From Saposhnikovia divaricata (Eukaryota > Streptophyta > Magnoliopsida > Apiales > Apiaceae): a stretch of DNA of 64,000 nt. Positions 58,226 through 64,000 of this stretch are shown in pieces. The stretch is from positions 13,668,001 to 13,732,000 of the forward strand of contig CM071596.1 in NCBI GenBank assembly GCA_036435485.1. Direction: 5' to 3'. The translations under genes were made by a program, and so were the position numbers. A model generated the notes under the pieces. The model saw nothing but the letters and a program-made list of their open reading frames with translations. It was not told the DNA's origin and did no database searches. Position 1 is the stretch's first letter; every line of letters begins with the position of its first letter.

Positions 58226-58984
58226 AGCTCTCGGTCCCTCACTAACGTTTGCTAGGGATGTGCTATAAATGATTTTAGAATCGTTGGATCAACCATGCTG
58301 TGATTTAAAAAAAATTCCCTCGTATTGAGAAACTTTCCGCGGTACGGGTAAATTATCAAAATGCCCCCGTCCCGTACCGTAGAAAATTTTTGCGATATCA
58401 ACCCTTTTGTTTGTTCATCCCTCTTATAACGAAAAAATCCAATTTATAACGAAATCAGATAGATTTGGACAGTGAGAATTTGATGTTGATGGGGTTGATG
58501 ATTATTAATGAGGTGGGTGTGGGTCCTATTTTGGTGGTGGTGATGTGGTTGTTAGGGTGGTTAGAATCAGGGGGGAGAAGAAACAGATGTCGGTTGAATA
58601 GCAGGTTTTGCCGTGGATTGTGACAGCGTAAGCAAATTTTAGGACCATGAATACTAGGCCGAGGAGGAATAGTTTGGCTAGGATGTTCAGTTGATGATGA
58701 TCCATTTTGTAATAATCTTGTGTGTATTTGTATTTGAGTATTGTGTGTGTTTGTATGCATGTGTTATGTCTAAGGACTAATAATGGATGGTATTACACAA
58801 ACTTTTTGCGGTATAGGGATGGGATATTTGGTAATTTATCTGTATCGCGAAAAGTTTTTATGAGGAGATTTTTTTTTTTTAAACCACATAACGGTTGGTT
58901 GATCCAAAAACTCTAATTCAACGACTCTAAAATAATTTGTTGTAAAATACGTTCGTGGCAAATGTTAGGCAGGGACCGGGAGCC
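58226..58984. mobile_element. Pack-MULE-like element with long TIRs and a captured gene piece (759 bp)
   Basis: Inverted repeats of roughly 170-190 bp (AGCTCTCGGTCCCT at the left, AGGGACCGGGAGCC at the right; GGATCAACCA and GGTACGGG/GGTATAGGG regions pair inside). A perfect 9-bp direct repeat TTTACTTTT flanks it at 58217-58225 and 58985-58993, as in Mutator elements. The roughly 400 bp between the arms differ in base composition and carry the ORF at 58526-58705. Confidence 0.75.
58526..58705 (-). CDS. Captured fragment: short secreted-protein-like ORF (59 aa)
   Basis: ATG at 58705, stop TAG at 58528-58526. Residues about 6-25 form a hydrophobic helix (LNILAKLFLLGLVFMVLKF) followed by AYA, a typical signal-peptide cleavage site, then a short tail with two Cys and a Thr/Pro-rich end. 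The 80 bp upstream is A/C-rich like a plant 5' untranslated leader. It lies inside a MULE-like element, so the likely explanation is capture of the first exon of a host gene. The tail may run out of frame. The source gene is not recognised. A longer frame over the same strand (58760-58455) lacks the signal-peptide character and is considered a shadow. Confidence 0.4.
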   Translation of the reverse strand: MDHHQLNILAKLFLLGLVFMVLKFAYAVTIHGKTCYSTDICFFSPLILTTLTTTSPPPK

Positions 58985-59123
58985 TTTACTTTTTTTTATG
59001 GTAAGTAAATATGACATGTACATTGAGTTTTCAACAAAAGCCGCCAGACCACCACTCAATTCTATGTTACAATTATAAAATTATTAATTTTTTATATTTA
59101 TAAAAAATTTGATATTATAATAA

Positions 59124-60220
59124 AAGTAAATGGAACCTAAAGTTACCTTTAGAAATTTTTTCTAAACTTAACTATGTTAAACTACATTATTTAATTTTTG
59201 AAAAAGAAATTAACATTAAATTTCGATTTCAATTATGTTTAATATTATTTGGTTGTGTTTAACATTATTTATGTTAAAAATCTACAAGAATTGTGATACA
59301 TGTGTATATAATTTTTGAATCAAGGCACGGAGATTTTCTAAAAATGAATAAATTGTTATATTGTTTTTAAATATATTATGTAATCACATGCTAAAGATAC
59401 GATAAATGAGTTATATGATCGTTGATCTTCTGTTGTATGATTAATGTAGTTTGCTCAAAATGTTATTCTTATATATACTAAGATTCGATGTTTGTTATAT
59501 TTTTTTGTGTGTTTACGTATTAAAAATGTGATTGATGAGTTTTATGATAGTTAATGTTAATAAAACTGTGTCTTATATAAGTATGAATGTTCTTTTTTTG
59601 TATTGTGATATTTTTTATAATATTTAATTCGTAAATATTTGTAATAGATCTAAAATGATTAATGAGATATGGTATATGTTACTGAATATTATTATATATT
59701 ATAATATATCAACATAAATGTATATATGTATGTATTTATATATGTACATATGTATGTATGTATAAATATGCATATTAATTATACAACAATTAATAGATTA
59801 AAAATAATGAAATATTGATAGATTATACAACATAAATGTATGTATGTAGGTATGTATGTATGTATCTATAATTAATAATTATACATTAATGAATACAGAG
59901 TATTAGACATTAATTTGTAATAAATATGTTAATGTTAAAAGACCAAATTAACCCTAAAGACATATATTAAAGATAAGGGTAAAATGATCATTTTGATTAA
60001 TTTCCTCATCAAACCTCTTGTTGTTGTATTAGATATATAATAGATTCTCTTATATTAAGGGCAATTTTATGTTAAGATTATGGATAAATATATAAAAATA
60101 TTATTCAACTAAAAATTATAAAATAATATGTGTTGGAGACTTGTTGATGTAAAAAATTGCAATTAAGCATAGTTAATTTTAGGAAAATTTTCTAAAGGTA
60201 ACTTTAGATTTACTTCACCC
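59124..60220. mobile_element. MULE-like element or large MITE (1.1 kb)
   Basis: Inverted ends share CTAAAGTTACCTTTAGAAA and AACTATG. Flanked by 9-bp TTATAATAA at 59115-59123 and 60221-60229. The outermost bases of the two arms do not align perfectly. The interior is AT-rich with (TATG)n runs (about 59720-59770, 59828-59860) and no ORF. Confidence 0.5.
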
Positions 60221-60294
60221 TTATAATAATTGGGATTGTGATATCCTTAACACGTACTCACCCTGTCACCTAAGTTAAGTTATATAAATATTTG

Positions 60295-60670
60295 TAATAT
60301 TAATATATGAGGAAAATTTTTATACTTATAAAATTTAATCAAATTTTTACAATTTTCTCACTAAAATTTAAATACATAGGGATATTTTTCTTATAATAAT
60401 CATGGCTTTGTTTTTATTTTAGTATAAAAGAGGTTTATATTAAAAAATAGCCGCTTGTTTTTTTAAAGTTATAGAATACATTAAGAATCAACTTTTGTAA
60501 AACACATTTTTACAAATAAATATAAAAAACGTGAAATTTTCTTTGAAAAATAAATTTTTAAGTAAAAGCAACACATATAACTATTTTTCATTTTGTTTTT
60601 GTTCAAAACTAAAAACATATTTGTATAATACATAATTGTGCAAAATAAATGAACAGCAAATTTTATTGCA
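60295..60670. repeat. Dispersed repeat, copy 1
   Basis: AT-rich 375-bp stretch (ATATATGAGGAAAATTTT...CATAATTGTGCAAAATAAATG...) that recurs at 62612-63300. It holds the empty site (60629-60630) for the Stowaway insertion in copy 2. No gene. Confidence 0.85.
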
Positions 60671-60927
60671 GATCATAGTTAATAACTTTAAAAAATATAT
60701 TTTTGTTGAACCTCTAATTATTTTATTCTTATTCAATATTTAAATTTTGAGATAAATTTATGGTGATTATATTTATGGTAATATTTTCCATACTTTTACT
60801 CTATTCGAATGTTATTTTATTGTTCTAAAAAGCGACAATTAATCATAATTAATCCCAATTTGATAATTAATTGAAATGTCTTTGTTATAATATACTACTA
60901 CATATCTTTATTTATAGGCCATTATTA

Positions 60928-61302
60928 TATGGAGAACCATCTTACGTGAGAACTGTGGATAATCACTAAATTCTAATTCTATGACAGAACCAAAGTTCTA
61001 TTTTTTTGGTTCTATAAAAAAAAGACTATATTTTTTTTGGTTCTACAAAAAAAAAATCTGAACAAAATGCTGACATGGCAGCCCAGGTGACGTGGCAGTG
61101 CCACATTATCGATGATGTAATCAGTGATGATGTCATCGATTACCTAGCACCGCCACGTCAGCAATGCTGACGTGGCGGTGCCAGAATTTATTTGTTTTTT
61201 GGAAAAAATTTTGGTTCTGCTACAAAACCAGAAAAAAAAAAATGGTTCTGCTACAAAATCAGAAAAAATAAGGTGGTTCTCCACGTAAGATGGTTCTCCA
61301 TA
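60928..61302. mobile_element. MITE with TGACGTGGC palindromes (about 375 bp)
   Basis: Inverted ends GGAGAACCATCTTACGTG / CACGTAAGATGGTTCTCC. The interior contains TGACGTGGCAGTGCCAC, CCGCCACGTCAG and CTGACGTGGCGG, and direct GGTTCTRYWA-type repeats shared with the MITE at 53165-53734. No certain target duplication. No gene. Confidence 0.75.
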
Positions 61303-61838
61303 GAATGAGACTCTTTATATCTATCTTCCGTTATCTCCAAAAGATATGTTCATTGTAAGCTGGATCCAATCTGTTATGCCTTATATCTAAGTGTGTAGTA
61401 CCATCATGTCATAGTTTCATCACTCCATTTTTAAAAAAATGGATGAATGTGCCTTATGAATTAATTCCATAACAATCTTGTTCTTATCGGAGATTTCGAT
61501 ATAGCTGTTGGACAGTGATCACGTACAAGAGATTTCGCCATTTTATAGAAAAGTACATATGTATCTAGATTAAAATAATTATGTGAGTTTAATTAATTTT
61601 TTTTAATATAATTAAACTTGTTAAAACAAACTTTTAATATATATGTTCATTAAAATAAAATTTTAAAATAAATATGTTTTATAAATGTATTAAATTTAGA
61701 ATACTTTTAATGTGTTTGGATTAGAATATTTTTTAAAATTGATGATGTCATGTTTGATAAAAAATATGTGATAGGTAGGATAAAGTTTGCTATAGGACTT
61801 TATCTAATGAATCAATAAAACCTGCCCTAAGGGTGATA
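61303..61838. other. AT-rich spacer
   Basis: No ORF, RNA gene or terminal repeats recognised. Confidence 0.5.
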
Positions 61839-61846
61839 CTGTGTGC

Positions 61847-62060
61847 CTGTTTGGGAAAACTTTTTTTAAGGACTTATTGACTTATTTTCGGGTAAAAATT
61901 TTATATTTTGATAAAAAAAATTTATACAAGTATTTAATGTATGTTTGAGATTCAATAAGTCGCAAATATAAGTTGGAAAATAAGTTGGAAAGTTAGGAAT
62001 CTCTAACTTTGTCTTAAAATAAGTTGACTTATTCTGGAAAAAAGTTCCCCCAAACCACCC
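61847..62060. mobile_element. hAT-like MITE (214 bp)
   Basis: CTGTTTGGGAAAACTTTTTT at the left reads against AAAAAAGTTCCCCCAAACCA at the right. Flanking 8-mers CTGTGTGC (61839-61846) and CTGTGAGC (62061-62068) differ at one base. ACTTATT/AATAAGT motifs are inside. No gene. Confidence 0.5.
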
Positions 62061-62435
62061 CTGTGAGCTGTGATGCACATGGCTCTAAACTATAGAGGCA
62101 CAATCACAATACACATATGAAAATTATTAAAAATATTTATATATATTATGATTTATTTTATCAAGGCATGACCATATGAAAGTAATAAAAAAAACTTATA
62201 TAAACTGGAAAGGACAGATGTAAAAAGATATTTATTATCTTTCAAAAAGTAAGATATTTATTAAAAATAGAGAATTTATAAAAAATACTAACTTCTCTAA
62301 TTTGTTTTGCAAAATACCATCTCTTCCAATTTATTGCAAAAATACTATCTTAATTGCAAATATACTATCTTAATTGTTTTATACTATTATGTATTTATAT
62401 ATTTTTTATTTATTTTATATTATAATGCTGATTGT

Positions 62436-62600
62436 GCTATGCTGACTGTGCGCTAACGTGGCAGTGGGTCCCACACTGCTGATTGGACTATGGTGACGTG
62501 GTAGCTGACGTGGCAGGTGGTTCCCACCCTACTGACGTGGCAGTTGGCTGGTCAAGTGGTTTAACTGCTTACGTGGTAGTGGGCCCCGTAGGGGTAAATT
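62436..62600. repeat. ACGTGGCAG-rich segment
   Basis: AACGTGGCAG, TGACGTGGTAG, TGACGTGGCAGG, TGACGTGGCAG and TACGTGGTAG occur within 150 bp; GC-rich against AT-rich flanks. It resembles the cores of the MITEs at 53165 and 60928 but without recognisable terminal repeats. Confidence 0.6.
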
Positions 62601-62611
62601 TTTAATATCAT

Positions 62612-63300
62612 AAATATATGAGGAAAATTTTTGTACTTATAAAATTTAATCAAATATTTACAATTTTCTCACTAAAATTTAAATACATAGGGATATTTTT
62701 CTCATAATAATCATGGATTTGTTTTTATTTTAGTATAAATTAAAAGAGGTTTATATTAAAAATAAACTCTTGTTTTTTAAAAGTTATAGAATACATTAAG
62801 AACCAACTTTTGTAAAACACATTTTTACAAATAAATATAAAAAAACGTGAAATTTCTTTGAAAAATACATTTTTAAGCAAAAGCAACACATATAACTATT
62901 TATCAGTTTGTTTTTTGTTCAAAACTGGAAAAACATTTGTATAATACTTCCTCCGTCCCTCTCATTTCTTTACAGTTACTATTTTGGGTCGTCCCTCTCA
63001 TTTCTTTACATTACCAAAAATAGTAAGTTTCCTCCACTATTACACCCACTACTTTCCCCCACTATCTCATATTTAATAATAAAAAACACTATTACACCCA
63101 CTACTTTCCTCCACTATCTCAAATCTATTATTAAATATTGATAGGTCACACCATTTTACTCACTTTTCATCTAACTTTACTCATTTTTTAAATATTATCT
63201 TGGTCTCCGTGCCCCCCTCCAATGTAAACTATTGAGGGGGACAGAGGAAGTACATAATTGTGCAAAATAAATGAAAAGCAAATTTCATTGCATATCATAG
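62612..63300. repeat. Dispersed repeat, copy 2, interrupted by a Stowaway MITE
   Basis: Matches 60295-60670, with the extra 304-bp MITE at 62947-63250. Homology ends at about 63300, exactly where a poly-T run begins. Confidence 0.85.
62947..63250. mobile_element. Stowaway-like MITE (304 bp)
   Basis: Ends CTTCCTCCGTCCC and GGGGACAGAGGAAG are Tc1/mariner Stowaway-type inverted repeats, flanked by TA (62945-62946, 63251-63252). The paralogous copy 1 has a single TA at 60629-60630 in the same context. The ORF across it is an artefact. Confidence 0.9.
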
Positions 63301-64000
63301 TTTTTTTTTGCCAGAAAAATTAAAGGTTTTCATTAAATTGAACGAACACACAGTCGAGACAAACCCCCAACTGGTGGGACGATCAGGTTGAAAAACAAAG
63401 GCAAGCTAAAACACTTAGCTGATTTGTTAAGCCATCCATATTGTACTTTACTGTTTGTCGTGGACTAGAGAATTCTCATATAGCTAACCACATGGACAGC
63501 ATAAGCAATATCAAGATTCCATGGTAGGGTTAAGGATAAATAGTAATTGAAAGAGTTTCACGCGACTCTCAAACCCAACCTGTGGTGTATTCCGGGAGAC
63601 AAAGTAAAAGCGTTTGATCCTTTGCAATCGGGTTGCCTTCCCCGTAGGTTCCCAATTTTAAAGGAATTCCTGCCATGTGCGTTATCGTAAGAATGTCCAT
63701 GATCAGTCTCAAGCATGCAGCATATAATGAAATTCTGAGCTTATGAAGTGGGATGGCAAAGGATTGTACCTAGAGTATGAAGATGCAGGGGGAGAAAAGA
63801 GAAGAATGTGAAACGAAGGAAAAAGTCGTTGAAGAAAGATTCCCGAGATGGTAGAGTCTTCTGCTCTCTTTCGGATCGTTTGACAATACGAATCTGAAAG
63901 AATCTTTTGACTGAAAATGAAAACAAAGACAACTCAATAAATCCAAATTGTACCAACATCCCTGAATACAGCAAAATCACAATTGACCTTAACACGTAAA
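63301..64000 (-). mobile_element. Possible LINE-type 3' end, - strand, running off the window
   Basis: T9 at 63305-63313, immediately after the point where the dispersed repeat stops, could be the poly(A) tail of a retroposon on the - strand. The following 700 bp are less AT-rich. I cannot recognise RT or RNase H motifs with confidence, and no target duplication can be checked inside the window. Confidence 0.3.

Noticed and set aside
58455..58760. 101-residue - strand ORF in the Pack-MULE-like element
   Set aside because: Overlaps the 59-residue ORF in another frame, starts inside the leader-like sequence and runs into non-coding DNA; the signal-peptide frame is more plausible.
62908..63141. 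77-residue + strand ORF
   Set aside because: Crosses the Stowaway boundary; artefact.
60295..63300. The two 375-bp direct repeats as LTRs of a small retrotransposon
   Set aside because: No TG...CA ends, primer site or purine tract, and no coding sequence between them.
63741..63995. 84-residue - strand ORF at the right edge
   Set aside because: No domain or coding bias that I can see; probably chance within the putative retroposon tail.

Overview
The window looks like nuclear DNA of a flowering plant, probably a eudicot. It is AT-rich and almost wholly made of nested transposable elements, with plant-type LTR retrotransposon lineages, Helitrons, MULE- and Stowaway-type DNA elements, TATA boxes and GT-AG introns. 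I cannot name the species. I found no intact ordinary host gene; the nearest thing is a short secreted-protein-like fragment inside a Pack-MULE-like element.

Layout. 1-34674 is one Ty1/copia element (SIRE/Maximus-like, + strand, 5' end outside the window, 3' LTR 33610-34674). It carries a decayed gag-protease, the end of RT plus RNase H, a small acidic ORF and a long broken env-position ORF. At 2109-25727 it is split by a tandem Athila-type Ty3/gypsy array on the - strand: three LTRs of about 1605 bp alternate with two nearly complete internal regions and one truncated one. Both internal regions share the same inactivating gag-pol lesions but keep an intact env-position ORF. A 365-bp MULE-like MITE sits in the copia env-position ORF.

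35020-55678 reads as three Helitrons nested in one another, all on the - strand (HelA 35020-55678, Hel1 38029-55375, Hel2 38575-54222). Hel2 contains a 10.7-kb Tat-lineage Ty3/gypsy element (39611-50328, TSD TAAAT, LTRs about 99% identical) and a MITE. Because HelA and Hel2 are related, each supplies empty sites that confirm insertions in the other. The Tat element has gag, a pol broken by two TGA codons, an apparently intact three-exon gene on the opposite strand with its own TATA box, and two tandem-repeat arrays.

55679-64000 is AT-rich and packed with small non-autonomous elements: an orphan Helitron 3' end, a tRNA-like/SINE-like stretch, a hAT-like MITE, a Pack-MULE-like element, another MULE-like element, a TGACGTGGC-rich MITE, a second hAT-like MITE, a Stowaway MITE with a paralogous empty site, and a possible LINE tail running off the end.

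Functionally the gag-pol genes supplied retrotransposition, but every gag-pol or pol here is broken. The ORFs still open are accessory ones: two Athila env-position ORFs, the Tat antisense gene, the Tat gag and the copia small ORF. The inferred order of events is: HelA, then Hel1 into HelA, Hel2 into Hel1, and Tat into Hel2; separately, Athila into copia followed by LTR-LTR recombination and a deletion.
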